From: Tetrahymena elliotti 4EA | Lineage: Eukaryota; Ciliophora; Oligohymenophorea; Hymenostomatida; Tetrahymenidae | Length of the DNA: 64,000 bases | Direction: 5' to 3' | NCBI GenBank assembly: GCA_000231825.2 | Contig: JH720294.1 | Coordinates: 1,047,013-1,111,012 of the forward strand | Shown here: positions 39,894 through 52,600 of the stretch, in pieces | Layout: every line of letters starts with the position of its first letter | Numbering within the stretch: the first letter of the stretch is position 1 | Notes under the pieces: generated by a model | What the model was told of the DNA's origin: nothing | The model's input: the letters and a program-made list of their open reading frames with translations, nothing else | Databases searched by the model: none | Made by a program: the position numbers and the translations under genes

Positions 39894-41525
39894 ATGGCAA
39901 GCAAATTGATCAACGCTACTTTGTCCAAGAATTACAAGATTGTAAAAAAACTTGGAAGTGGTGCATTTGGTGAGATTTTTCTAGCTATCAATCGCCAAAA
40001 TGGTGAAGAATATGCTGTAAAAGTTGAAGAAGCAAATAGCCGCCATCCGCAAATCATGTTTGAAGCAAAGCTCTACAATTATTTAAATAATGGAAGCTCC
40101 TCAGAAAGTGGTTTAAATAATAGTGTGAGTGGATCTTCTTCGTATTCTAGCTCAGATAAGGGCATTCCTAGAGTATATTTTTGTGGATAAGATTAAGGTT
40201 ATAACATTATGGTTATGGATTTGTTAGGAGAGTCTTTAGAAGATCTTTTTGTAAAAGTTGGTCGTAAATTTTCTTTAAAAACAGTTTTAATGTTGGTAGA
40301 TCAAATGATTTAGAGAATTGAGTTCATGCACTCCAGGAATTTTCTCCATAGAGATATTAAGCCAGATAATTTCTTGATGGGTGGACCTAAAAGAAGCAAC
40401 AAATGCTATCTGATAGATTTAGGTTTAGCAAAGCGTTACATTGATAAATTTGGCAAGCACATTCCTTATCGCGAAAATAAAAATTTAACAGGAACAGCTA
40501 GATATGCTTCTATAAATACTCATGTTGGTATAGAGCAAGGAAGAAGAGATGATTTAGAAAGTCTTGGATATGTTATTATGTATTTCTTGAGGGGTATCCT
40601 ACCTTGGTAAAATTTAAAAGCAGAAGGAAAGAAAGACAAGTATGAACGCATTATGGAAAAGAAAATGCAAACTCCAGTAGAAGTATTATGTAAAGGTTTT
40701 CCAACTGAATTTGCTACTTATCTTTAATACTGTAAAAATCTTCGCTTTGAAGACAAGCCAGATTACTCTCATTGTCGTTAGCTATTTAAATCAGTCATGA
40801 CTCGTAACGGTTGGGATTATGATTTTGAATGGGATTGGAAAGATTTAGTAAAGAAGGGTAACTCTGCTTCTATTCACAATCCAGTTAATAACAATAAATA
40901 GGTTGTAAAATAGCCATAGCCAATTGTAGATAATGCACCAGTCTAGAAACATGGAACCCAAAATGAATTTGAAGAAAGAAAAGATTCTCAAAATGCTGTC
41001 TTGGAATATTAACAACTTCAGTAAATGGAAAAAGATCTTCAAAAAAAATTAGCTTATCCACCCTTAGGCTAGAGTAATTCAAAATAAATAGGAAACTCAA
41101 AAGGCATTTAATAACCCTAGACAAATAATGCAAATAATAATGGATATGGAAGACAAGGTACAGGATTAGCCTAAACACAAAATAGCTAAAAAGGTATTCC
41201 TCCCAATACAGCTGTCTTAACATCAGCAGTACAAAATAAACCTAGTTCATCAAATGATTAAAAGAATAATAAATAATAAACAACACCAGGAAGTCAGTAG
41301 CTAAAAAGTGGAACTCCAAATACTTCTAATCAGGTGAATAATTAAGTAGGAGGAAATAATCACATATATGGCACTAGCAGAGGATCTTTACACAACCCAA
41401 TAAGCAGCTCAAATCGTTTCTCATATGGTAAAAGAGAATCTAATGGATTTCCCTCCAGCTATGGAAATAACTAACCCTCTACATATAATGGACCTAAAAT
41501 AGTTGTAAATAAAGCCACTCGTTGA
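39894..41525 (+). CDS. casein kinase 1 family Ser/Thr protein kinase
   Basis: Single-exon gene of 543 residues. Kinase landmarks: Gly loop LGSGAFG (20-26), VAIK-type lysine in YAVKVE (Lys43), the catalytic loop [12 protein letters not shown] (His152-Gly163) typical of CK1 rather than other kinases, DLG at 175-177, and the CK1 signature [27 protein letters not shown] follows in the C-lobe. Between helix C and strand 4 there is a Ser/Gly/Asn-rich insertion of about 25 residues not found in typical CK1. The C-terminal 230 residues are Gln/Asn/Ser-rich and low in complexity, ending VVNKATR before TGA 41523-41525. CK1 genes are numerous in Tetrahymena, and the isoform cannot be assigned. Neighbours are ciliary genes, but that alone does not make this kinase ciliary. 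Confidence 0.95.
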
Positions 41526-42990
41526 GACAATATTTTAATAATTACACAAAAGAAATAGAAATCAATTTGAGCTTACAAAAAACACTCCTAATTACTTAAT
41601 TGCATGCATACCTTAACATAAAATAAAATAGAATAACTAAAAAAAACATACAATTTTTTTATATTACAAACAAACACTTTAATTAAGATAAATTTTATAA
41701 AAACAACCTATCATTCCAAAGCCATTTGAAATTGTTATTAATTTTCAAAAAATTTAATTAAAAAGAAGAAAGAAGTAACAGACCAACTAACTAAATAATA
41801 TGTTTTTGTAATAAATTGCAAATAATTCCATAAATAATTAATTAATTAATTGCTTTGCTTTGATGATATTTATATTAGTCACTTGTATGAAACCTTATTT
41901 ATAAAATTAATCAGTTAATATGCTACTTCATTGATAATATAAACAAACAATCTGATTCTCCTACCTTCTACTTGCTTTATGCATAATTACATATGCAGTG
42001 TATTTAATCTAGAAATAAATAATAAACACTAACTAAATAACTAACCAACAAACAAACCAAAATTACAAAATAAAATAAAAAGCAATATTCAAATTGATTC
42101 ATTTCTTTAATTTTTGTTTAATTTGCTATAATTATATTAATAATTAGTTAACCTCAACCAACCAACAACAATTTTAAATTCCTTTTATAATATTAAATAT
42201 TTACATATAAGTGTATATCAGTAAACCATAATAACACCTTTCTCAATTTAAAACCTTTTCTTTAAAAGTAAAATTTACACTTCAAATAAAATATTGCCAA
42301 TCAAATAGTTGAAAAATTTCTTATCAAAATAAAAGAAAAAAATCAATTTTTTTATTTTAGTAAAATTTCATAAAAATCAATTTTTGTCAATCTAAATTCA
42401 AACTAAAATTTTAATTAATTTTAATATATTTTTAATCTTTAATTGGTGAAACATAAACAACTAACAAAAAAAATGCAAAGATTTCTTGATTTATTTTTAA
42501 TTCTTTAAATTATTAATTTCTAATTCGAAATTGTTTGAGAGAAAAATTTAATTTATGATAGAAAAATATTTTAAAAACATTAAGAAAGTTAATGAATCGA
42601 ATGAATAAAAAATGAATGAATGATGTTGGTTTATTATTTATGTAAAAAAAATTTGAAAAAGATGAATAATCAATACAAATTATGGATGAAATTTTGAATT
42701 TTAAAACAGTAATGAATTTGGATGGATTGACTGATTAAAAAATTTATTAATACTTAGCAATGTAAAGCAAGCTTTTTTTATAAATTTAAATGTTGAATGC
42801 AGACAATTTAGTGTATATTTTTGAAATTAAATAATGTTTAATGCTGAAATCTAATTGTTTAGAATCAAACGAATAATTTAAAGATATATTTTGTTAATAA
42901 ATCATTCCTATTTAATCATTTAAAAAATAAAAACCAATAAATAATCTTTATTGTGATATAGTCTTAATTATTATTATAAATCAAACAATA
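41526..42990. other. intergenic
   Basis: A/T-rich 3' flank of the kinase and 5' flank of the next plus-strand gene. Short AAC-rich and AAT-rich simple tracts at 42020-42060. No coding signal. Confidence 0.6.
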
Positions 42991-45900
42991 ATGAGAAGTA
43001 ATTCCATCAAAGAAGCTAGGGCAATTTAGCAAACTAACAATAACCCCGCTTTTGGATAGACTTTTTCACCATTAAAAGGATAGGAAAATGTATATTAGCA
43101 AAATAATGAATAGTCATTTCAAGCTTTGAGATATCAAAATGAAGATGAAAGTAATAATTTTCATTGGTTATTTAACAAAGAATTATAATGAATATTTTGA
43201 CATTTAATAAAATGTAAATCTGTATTTAAAATAAATTTAATTAAAAAGATGGAGATTTAGATCCTTCTTCAACTCTTATTATTGAAGACTTAATGGCTGT
43301 AATAAATAAATTGTAAAATCAATATACTAAGATCATTAATTTCTTATAAATATTAGGGATAAAAGGAATGGAAAGCTGTTCCCGAAATAGTTAAATTAAC
43401 TTTAAAAGCCGTTAAAGATGTATTAAAATCACAAGGAAAAATGATAAAAGAATTCGAAAAATAAATTTCTTCTAAAGTAATTCATAAATATTGTCTTTAA
43501 ATAAATTATGGCATGTAAAATTACAATAAATTGTATGAATAATAGGCTTCTAAAAATGAATTAAATACTGGACTTTCACTTAAAGCAAATGTTTCAGAAG
43601 TAGGCAGATAAGTATCTGCTTTGGCAACTTCAGTTGATAATAAAATAGCATTTGAGGATGTATAGCTTATTTTGAGAGATTATGCTCTTAAGTCAGAAGT
43701 TGCATTCTAGATATCTTAAAAAGTAATTCATAAAATATCTCCTTTTTCAATTTTGTTCGTTCGGCTTTTTCAAACAAAAAAGCTATTCAAAAATAAAACA
43801 TTTTAAAAATATCTTTCAAAAAACAATAATTTATTGAATTGAGTATTAAATTGATCTATTTTAAAACTTTAAATAATATTAAAAATCTTATTAGGCAAAC
43901 GAAGAAGATGTTAAAAGAATTGTTTCCAGTTCATAAGCAGATAATGAGATAAATGATTAGATTTAAGTTTTGGGAGCTAGATTGGATGAGTTTTAAAGGG
44001 AGTATGCTAAAAATTAGATTAATAATAACTTTTAGAATTAGGTTATGAAAGATGTTGAATTCATTATTGGATAATTGGACACGAAGGCTAATATTAGTGA
44101 TGTTTAAGAAGCATTAGAAACAAAAGCAAATAAGCAAAGTGTTGCAAATGCTCTTCATCGTAAGGCAAATAGAACAGATATTGATGTATTAATTGAAAAG
44201 AAAGTAGATGTAACTGAATTACAAAATATTATGCTCTTATTGGATCAAAAGGCAGACATTAAAATAGCTCAGTAGATTACTGAATTACTTGACAATAAAT
44301 TAGATAGAAACGAAGTTGAAGATTTGGTTGCTGTCATTTCTGAGAAAGTTAAAAAAGACTAGATAACAGAAATAGAGTAAGAGACACAAGTAAAGAGAGC
44401 AAATAAAAATAAGCAAAAAGGAAAAAAATAGAAAAAATCAAACAGAAACAACAATGATGATCATGAAGAAGAAGAAGATGAAGAACAAGGTTTCTAAAAT
44501 TTTAGAAATAATAAAGACTAAGATGAAGATTAGGATGATAATGAATAAGAAGATTAAGATTTCAATGATGAAAGTGATGATGGTCTTTACAGGAAATAGA
44601 ATAGAGCAACTAAATAAAAAAATAAAAAAAAAGAGTAGCAAGATTTATATTAATAACAAATTTAAGAATTTAAAAAGGAATTAGAAAACATTAGAACTAA
44701 TGTGAATGAGTTTAATTTAAGAAGTACTAAATTTTAATAGGAATTTGATAAAGTCAAAGAAGAAAATTATTCAAACAAATAAGAAAATGAGCATTTGAAG
44801 GAAAACTTATCAAAAACTAAAAACGATTTGTTGAGAGAAATAAAGTAATTTAAAGAAATGCTGTCTTAATAGGAAGATTAATTTAATACTGTAGTTGAGA
44901 GAAGAGTTGAAAAGTAAATTGAAAATGTTAGATAATAAATAGAAGAATTAAGGCATGAAACATAAACACACAATCAAGATACTTCTACAGCATTGAGAAC
45001 TCAATCTTCTAAAATATTTAGTCAATATTAAAACTAAGTAAATAATTTGTTAGAACAAATTGAAAACTTCAAAATTACTGTTGAGGAAATGCTCTAAAAG
45101 AAAGTTGATAAAGCAGAAGTGATTGAATTAAAACAATCTTTGTATGAATAATTTGAATCTAAAAATGATTTTACTGAGTTCGCAAATAGATTATCTAATG
45201 ACTTCTTATCAAAATTAGTTCAAGTAAAAGAAGACATATTCTAAACAATTCATCAAATTCAATTAGAATTCAAAGAATCATTATCTATGAAAGCTGATTT
45301 TAAAGAATATTAAAAGACTGTCTCTTCAAAGATAAATCTTAATTAAGCAGAGCAATTAGTCTAAAAGATGTTTACTGAATATGAAGTAGAAGTTATGAGA
45401 TAGCTAATCAATAACTTAGTGAGTGAAACTGAAGTCAAACTAAACAGGTCTGACTTTGATGAAAACATAAAATCTATCAAAGATACTTTTGATCGCATGT
45501 AGAAAGATATACTCCTCAAAGCAAATATAAAAGATGTTATTTCTATCGTTGACACTAAAGCAAGTAAATTTAATTTAAGATTTTCATTTTGAAGAAATAA
45601 AATTTACTTTCATTTTGAAGAATTAAATTTACTTTCATTTTGAAGAANNNNNNNNNNNNNNNNNNNNNNNNNNNNNNNNNNNNNNNNNNNNNNNNNNNNN
45701 NNNNNNNNNNNNNNNNNNNNNNNNNNNNNNNNNNNNNNNNNNNNNNNNNNNNNNNNAAATTTACTTTCATTTTGAAGAATTAAATTTACTTTCATTTTGA
45801 AGAATTAAATTTATTTTCATTTTGAAGAACTAAATTTATTTTAATTTCTCAAATTTTTTTGATTTTCTGTTTTGGTGTATTAAATCATAAGTAGTGTAAT

Positions 45901-46750
45901 ACATTTAATGAATTCAATTTTCCCACTAGGTTCAAAAATATTTTATCTGTTACAAATCAATCAATACTGAGTTATCTAGTTAATAAATAATGATATGAGT
46001 TTTAAAACTTGTGTTTGTATCACTACAAAAAAAAAGCATCATTCAATTTATAAATTCTAATGAAAAATAAAAATTTATATCTGATTTTATTAAACTTAAA
46101 TAGGTATCAAGGATGTGAATAACTCAATTCTAGAAATTCATAATGAATTAGATACAAAAAGCCCTGTTGAAGATGTTGAAAAAATAAAAAATGATTAAAT
46201 GATAATAAATAAATCTTTATGCATTGAAAATATTGTTGGAAGATGGATTTGGAAGAGTGGTTAGCTAAAATCGGGTAATGCAATTCCATGGGAAGTTGAA
46301 ATAGTTAATACACTCACAGATAATTTCTTGTGGGAATAAAATAAAACTAGTATTTTGACTGTATCTCCTGGCCTTTACTAGGTATGTTCTTTTCATTTGA
46401 GTAATTAAAATTTATTTTCGTTTTGTGAAAAATAGATTTAACTTGGATTCTTTAGTTCAAACAGACCTACTATTTAATTGTTAGTAAATGGTGAACCAGT
46501 GATAGTTTGTGGAAATGATAATTATAAGTAATTCAATTTAAATATTAATCTTTTTATTGATTTTAATTCAAATAAATTTAGAACTGTAAGTGGTAATGTT
46601 ATTGTCAAAGAAAATTGTAAGTATCAAGAAAGTACTATTGTTGGTACTTCTGTTAATGAGTTCTTTACTTTACCTCCTAGAGCAAGAATAAGTATAGTTT
46701 ATCTTAATGGTGATAAAGGTGAGGGATTCATAGGTTTAAAACGCTTATGA
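42991..46750 (+). CDS. coiled-coil protein with C-terminal beta-sandwich-like domain
   Basis: Seven exons (42991-43150, 43249-43298, 43357-43476, 43546-43722, 43895-45563, 46104-46381, 46436-46750) join in frame to 922 residues. The middle is coiled coil with a recurring pattern around LDxKAxxxDVxxAL (for example LDTKANISDVQEALETKAN). An acidic Asp/Glu/Asn stretch is encoded near 44450-44600. The last 200 residues form a compact domain: GRWIWKSG, IPWEVEIVNT, DNFLWEQNK, SPGLYQ, LGFFSSNRPTIQLLVNGEP, FTLPPRARISIVYL, and the end GEGFIGLKRL. That pattern of strands resembles a C1q/TNF-type jelly roll. I do not know the family's name. The neighbours (CFAP57, LRRC23) suggest a cilium or basal-body role, but this is inference only. 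The intron at 45564-46103 contains the minisatellite and the assembly gap. Confidence 0.88.
45581..45830. repeat. 25-bp minisatellite interrupted by an assembly gap
   Basis: Tandem copies of a 25-bp unit containing TTTCATTTTGAAGAATTAAA lie on both sides of a 109-base run of N (45648-45756). At least two copies precede and three follow the gap, with mild divergence at the ends. The array is inside an intron of the coiled-coil gene. Real copy number is unknown; the gap length need not be true. Confidence 0.9.
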
Positions 46751-47665
46751 TCAAAATCTACAAGCAAAAATTTTGTTCAAAGAGAAATTTAAACACAATT
46801 TTATTATTTTTATATTGATTAATTACTAAATTTTACACACTTATTTCTTACTCATTTTGTATATTAAAAGTTAATTACAAATATATATATTGTATTTACC
46901 AAATAACTCAACTCTTTGTCTCTATTTTAAAAAAGATTTAAACACAAAGCATTCTTGAATGATATTCATTTAAATTTATTAATCTTTTTAATTTCTAATT
47001 GATATTTCGCTTTTTTGTTTAATGATAGCTATTGAATCAACTATTGAACAAAAATTTTAGTACAATAAAGAGTTGATTCTAACTAATTACTTAGGCTATA
47101 AACGTATTGATTTGCTTAAGTTATTTTTAAAAGTTTTAACGAAATTAAAAAGTTAAAAGAAAAACAAACAAATATTCTATTAAAAAGTATTCATTTTTGG
47201 TCTACAAATTAATTTTAAAGATTAAGAATTAAATAGTAAATAAAATATAATTTTATATCATAAAAAAATGAAATTATTATTTCACACAAAAAACTTTAAT
47301 AAAATAAAAATAATTAATAAATAACTTTTTTTTCATTATAAATATTTAAAATGATCATTTTAAAAAGGCTTTTTATTTTTCTCTGAACAAATTAAATAGA
47401 AATACAAAATCATTTTCTTGTAAAAAAATATTGAAAATATAAATAGTTTGTTGTTGTTTCGTTATTAAAGAGCTAAATTGTATAACTCTTCAATAAATTA
47501 GAAACAATATCTATGAAACAGTAATATTAGAAATAATAAAGTTTTTTTTGAATTATCATATAAGATACTTTCCAATCAATAATAATAAAATTTAATTAGA
47601 ATAGTTAAAAGTAAGTAAGTAAGTAGAAGAAGGCTAATTTGGCAAAATTTATATTCAAAGCAAAC
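46751..47665. other. intergenic
   Basis: A/T-rich spacer between two plus-strand genes. A short AAGT repeat (about 47610-47625) lies near the next gene's start. No coding frame was seen. Confidence 0.6.
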
Positions 47666-48916
47666 ATGTCAGAGTAAGAAATTGAAGCTGAGGAAGGTTA
47701 AGTTGTATAGCCAGAGGAAGTTGATGAGGAATAAGATGATATTTATCCTCCTGAAGAAGAATAAAGAAGACTTACTCACGAAATATTAAAAAAAGGATTG
47801 GAAAGAATTGGGAAGATATGGACAGGAAAGAATTATGCTTTTGTTAATTTGAATTGCGAAAAAAAGAAGATTAAAAATTTATTTGATATTTTGTTTGAGT
47901 ATCCTCATTTACGTTAGATTAACTTAAGCAATAATTGGATTTCAGACATATCAACTGTTACAAGTATTAAGTATCTGACTCATCTTAATTTAACAAACAA
48001 TTTTATTGCAAATTTGGATGCATTCAGAGTTCCTGATACTCTTACCTTCTTGGAAGATTTAAATTTAACAGGAAATAAAATCAAGGAGTTGGTTAATATT
48101 GAAGCCAAAAACCTTTTAAGACTCAATCTGAGCTCTAATGATATTACAACATGTGAAAATTTCACAGGACATTAAAGCATTAATGTGCTTATTTTGAAGA
48201 AGAATAAACTTTAAAATCTCAAAGGTGTTTAAAATATGAGAAACCTTGAGCAACTATATGCAGCCGAAAACCCAATTACTAATTTTTATGATTTAAATAA
48301 CCTTCCTCATTTGAAGAAATTGCATCTTAGAAAAACTGAAATAAAGAATTTAGATACAACAAAGCCACAAGAAGTTTAAAAGGAAGAAGGTGAAGAAGGA
48401 GGAGAAGAAGAAAACTAACAAAAAGAAGAGAAAAAAAGAATTATTTTAAGACCTGAACAAGATTAAATAGAAAAAGAACTCTTAAAGCAAATGCCTCATC
48501 TCCCTTTATTGCACTATATAAATCTTAGAGAAACCAAAGTTTATGATGCAAAAGAAGTATTCTTATTCTAGGCTTTCCCTAATTTGAGCTCTATAAATGT
48601 CTTGGGAACAGAATTAGCTGAATCTACAGAACACTCTATCAAAGAGGAATTGATTATGAATAATAAATAACTCAAGCACATCAACAAAGAAGTAGTTGAA
48701 GAAGAAGAAGTCACAGAAGCTCTCAATAAAAGAAAAGAAAGAGATGAAGAATTAGTCAGATAATATGAAGAAGAACAAGAAAGACTAAAAGCTGAAGAAG
48801 AAGAAAGATAAAGACTTTTAGAAGAAGAAAAAGAAAGACTTTTAGAAGAAGAAAGATAAAGAAAAGAAGAAGAGGCTGCAGCTGCCCAAAATTAACAATA
48901 ATAAGAAGATTAATGA
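47666..48916 (+). CDS. LRRC23: leucine-rich-repeat protein, LRRC23-like (radial spoke)
   Basis: Single exon, 416 residues. An acidic N-terminus (EEEQ, EVDEEQDD) is followed by LTHEILKKGLERIGKIWTGK, then SDS22-type 22-residue LRRs: LRQINLSNNWISDIS, LTHLNLTNNFIANLD, LEDLNLTGNKIKEL, LLRLNLSSNDITTCE, LKKLHLRKTEIKNLD. An acidic insertion (GEEGGEEE) interrupts the repeats. After the last repeat (INVLGTEL) comes a charged helix of Glu/Arg/Gln. This order - acidic head, a LTxExxKEGLxxLxKT-like segment, LRRs, coiled tail - matches LRRC23, a head component of radial spoke 3 in motile cilia. LRR proteins are easily confused, so the orthology is likely rather than certain; the ciliary neighbour CFAP57 fits. 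Confidence 0.8.
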
Positions 48917-49611
48917 ATTTACATTTATAAATAGAATTATACAAAATAATTAAACATTACACTCGAATAAGTTAGTATTCATCATAGCTTTTATTTTTTA
49001 GTAAATCTTAAATTAAATTCAATTAATTGATAGTTATTTAATTTATAAAATAAGATATTAAAAATATACCAATATATGTCTTAAAAATTCACCAAAAAAG
49101 TAAATATTTTTAAAAAATGTCTGCATTTTTAGCAATATTTTGAATGATTTAAAAACAATATTTTGAATGATTTAAATTAAGAAGATTTTACAGTAATAAT
49201 TTAATATTTTATTTTTATTAAAACAAAATACAAAAAGAAGATAAAAGTTAAACTAGTAGGAAATAAAAAATCCAAATAAATGAGATAGCAAAAGTAAATG
49301 AAAATGAAATTAAAATACAAAATATACAAAGAAAACAAAGGAAAAATATGTTTTGGATTAATTTATTGATAGAATATTTATGATGATGATCAATCAGCAT
49401 AAATTAGATAATAGTAAATAGATTTTTCATTCTATCATTCTAACTTAATAAATAGGATGTTTATTTAATGTTCTATTATTAAGATATAGCATTCTTTCAT
49501 GTATTTATTTATACATTCATAATTTAATATTTTTAAAATTGTTGAAATTTAATTTGAAATATATTTTTGTTTAGGAATATTTATGTCTAATTAATAAACT
49601 ATATTGAATCA
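48917..49611. other. intergenic, convergent gene pair
   Basis: 3' flanks of the LRRC23-like gene (+) and the CSC1-like gene (-). A/T-rich, with a short direct duplication of ATATTTTGAATGATTTAAA at 49134-49174. Nothing else was seen. Confidence 0.6.
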
Positions 49612-52600
49612 TCAGTATAATTTTTATTTACTATGATAATAAATTTCGGTATTTTCACCACCTGTGTTTATTCCATTATCAGTATCAGTAGCAAACCCAC
49701 CATTTTTGACTTAAGAAAATTTACTTTTTATTTATTTGCTAGAGCTGGTTGATGTTAGTTATGACTGCTAATTTTAAGAAAACTGACTATTTCTTTGTTA
49801 TTAACTTCTTATATTGCTGGAAAATTTCGAATTTTAGTTACTACTAATGCTCTAGCGATTACTTTTTATTGAAGTTTTATCTCCCTTATTTTAACTTTAG
49901 CTTGGCCTATTTAATTTAAATCCAGTCTTCCTAATTTCTTTAGAGCTGGATGGTGCTGAAGAATTTAAGATCAAGGGATGTTTATATATTTTTCTCCATT
50001 CATGTTTTATTTCTGTTCTATTATATCTAGCATAATCAATTTGATCATCTTTAATTAATCCAATTTCAAAAAGAGGTTTTCTTAAAATGATGAAGAAGAT
50101 AAATGAAAATAGAATCAACATTCCAGCAATGATCATTTAGTATTTATCTTTCTTTAAGTAAAAATCTATTAAAAATTAAACTTAGAAAAGAATAACACCA
50201 ATCATAGCATATCTTAATGCACTATTTACCTATTAATAATACAAATTAATTCATTATAATATCTTACAAACAATTTATTTTAATTTACCATAAGCCCAGA
50301 ACTCTCTATCTCTCTTGTATGTATGGTGAGTAAAAGATAGGAATCTAAGCAATGTCTTAAAAAGAAATATAAATAACCTGATCCTAAAACCCAGCCTGAA
50401 GAGAGCCTTTTGAATAAATATAAATTATTAAAATTTAAAGTTAATATAACTTTACATAAATTGAAGGACTATCGATAAGACCATAAGCATTTAAGAATAG
50501 AAATATCCATATTAAAATACTTCATCTCCAGTTCTAAGATAACTTTCATCATCATTTTAAAATATTCTCTTATGATAAGTCAAGTAAGGACTGAAGTAAT
50601 TCATTACTAAATCTCCTATTCTATTTATATAAACAAAAACCGAAACAGCTGCACTTTGAGAAATGATGATAGAATAAACCATTCCATGATCTGAAGTATA
50701 TAATCTGTCAAATGCTTATCTAAAATCTATGTTTATGTTTCCCATTAAAATCTCATATAAAGAATCTTTTTTATTCGCAAAAAAATTTATTTATTAAATG
50801 AAATGAATTTAACTTAAAATTTATTAAAGCTTTTTATCTATTTGAAGCAGATGCACTATTATGAGTTGCAATAATTTTATTTTTATTTTAATTTGTTTTT
50901 TACTAAATTATCACTTATTCCAACTAAAAGATGTTACTTAAATTTTAGAAAAGAAATGATGAAATTAAGTATTTTTATTTATTTGTTTTTTAGCTAATAA
51001 TTTATATTTTCTGGAGTTTTAAAACTCTAACAAATACTTAAAACCAAGGTCAAAGATACTTATAAAATAACTTACTTAAAAATAGTTTTTTGGATAATTT
51101 TAAATGAATAAATTTTTTATATAAAGTTTTGAACTTAATCATATTGTAAGTTTGATCGTAATAGTAAAAGAATTTTGAATAAAAAGTATACCTTAAGATG
51201 CCATAAAGAATGCAGGAACTATAACTACGTTGAATATTAAATAGAGGTAATATTTACGGAATATACTTATTTAAAATATAGAATGCCTCTAGAACTTTTC
51301 TTGATACGCTTTTATTTGGAATATGTTTAGGAAGTATGTTAAAGATAAGAAAATTTACTAACTAAATCGATAAACAAGATAACAACTTAATTTAACATGA
51401 CAATAACTAGAGCTGGTAGATAAAGTTTTAATAATGGGCCAAAAGGTTTAGGAATGTAGTCAGTCCATCCAAATTAGAAGAAATCAATTCTAAAATACTT
51501 TTAAATAAATGCAAAAATTGCAGCTGGAGTTGAAAAAAACAATAGCATAAATAAAAAAAATATATTGATCAATATTCTCCTCCAAAACTATATTCCTCTT
51601 AACTCTCCTTCTAAATTTAGCCAAGCAATATCTGCTGGATCTGGAATTTCATAGCAAATAATAGAAAAGCTATTTAATAAAGATATTATTTAAATCAATA
51701 ACATGATAATCTAATAAATGAATTAATACTCTTTATAGTTAGCTAATACATCACTATCTATGCTTTATGTTCTTGCCCTAGAGATATGTGTAGAAGTACA
51801 ACATCTTGTGCAGCAACTTTTAACAGCTTCAAAAGCAATTTGAAGAAATGTTTTGTTTGGGCTATTTTAAAAAATAATTTAATTATTGAAATTATCCAAA
51901 AATTCAAATATTTTTCAAAAAAGCAAATATTAATTATCAAATAGATGGATCAGAATCATAAATTCTTTTTTTACCTGTACTTTTCTAGACAAAATTTAGC
52001 TGCCTCTATACTTTCAAAATTTAATATTGCATACCCAGACCCTGAATATTTCTTTTTAGTTTCTGACTGAATCTATATAAAATTATTTAAATTTGTTAAC
52101 TTAATTCATCTCTAAATTCTTAATAATTGAATATAAAAAGCTAATTAATTTAATATTATTCAAATAAAATTATCAATATCTTTATCCCTCTTACCACATT
52201 AATATGTAGATCGGTTTGCTTATTTTAAAACTAAATTTAGATTGAAAAACTTTTAAAGAAAAATTTGTTTTAAGAATAATTCAATTGGTTTAGTTAAATG
52301 CCTAAAAAATCTTAAGCGAGAGTTGCTTATGCAATATACTAAAATATATATCTAATTAATAAGAGCATAGATGTTATACCCCATACTTAAGCAAAAACTT
52401 CTGGCAATTATGGATATTATATTTATGTTTATCTTAAGATATTTACTATCTAAATGAAGTAAAAAAGTACATTTTTCTAAATAAATAATAATAGAATTCT
52501 TTAAATTCCAAATGATTGTATTTGATTGAGAATTGATATGATTGTGCTTTTAAAAATAAAATATTTATGAATGTATACCTTTTGTTTTAATGATTGTTTC

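Noticed and set aside
44438..44684. Overlapping Lys/Met-rich and Phe/Ile-rich ORFs
   Set aside because: They are out-of-frame readings of the acidic Asp/Glu/Asn-rich stretch of the coiled-coil gene.
45570..45795. ORFs spanning the N gap
   Set aside because: They are translations of the minisatellite and Ns on the antisense strand of an intron.
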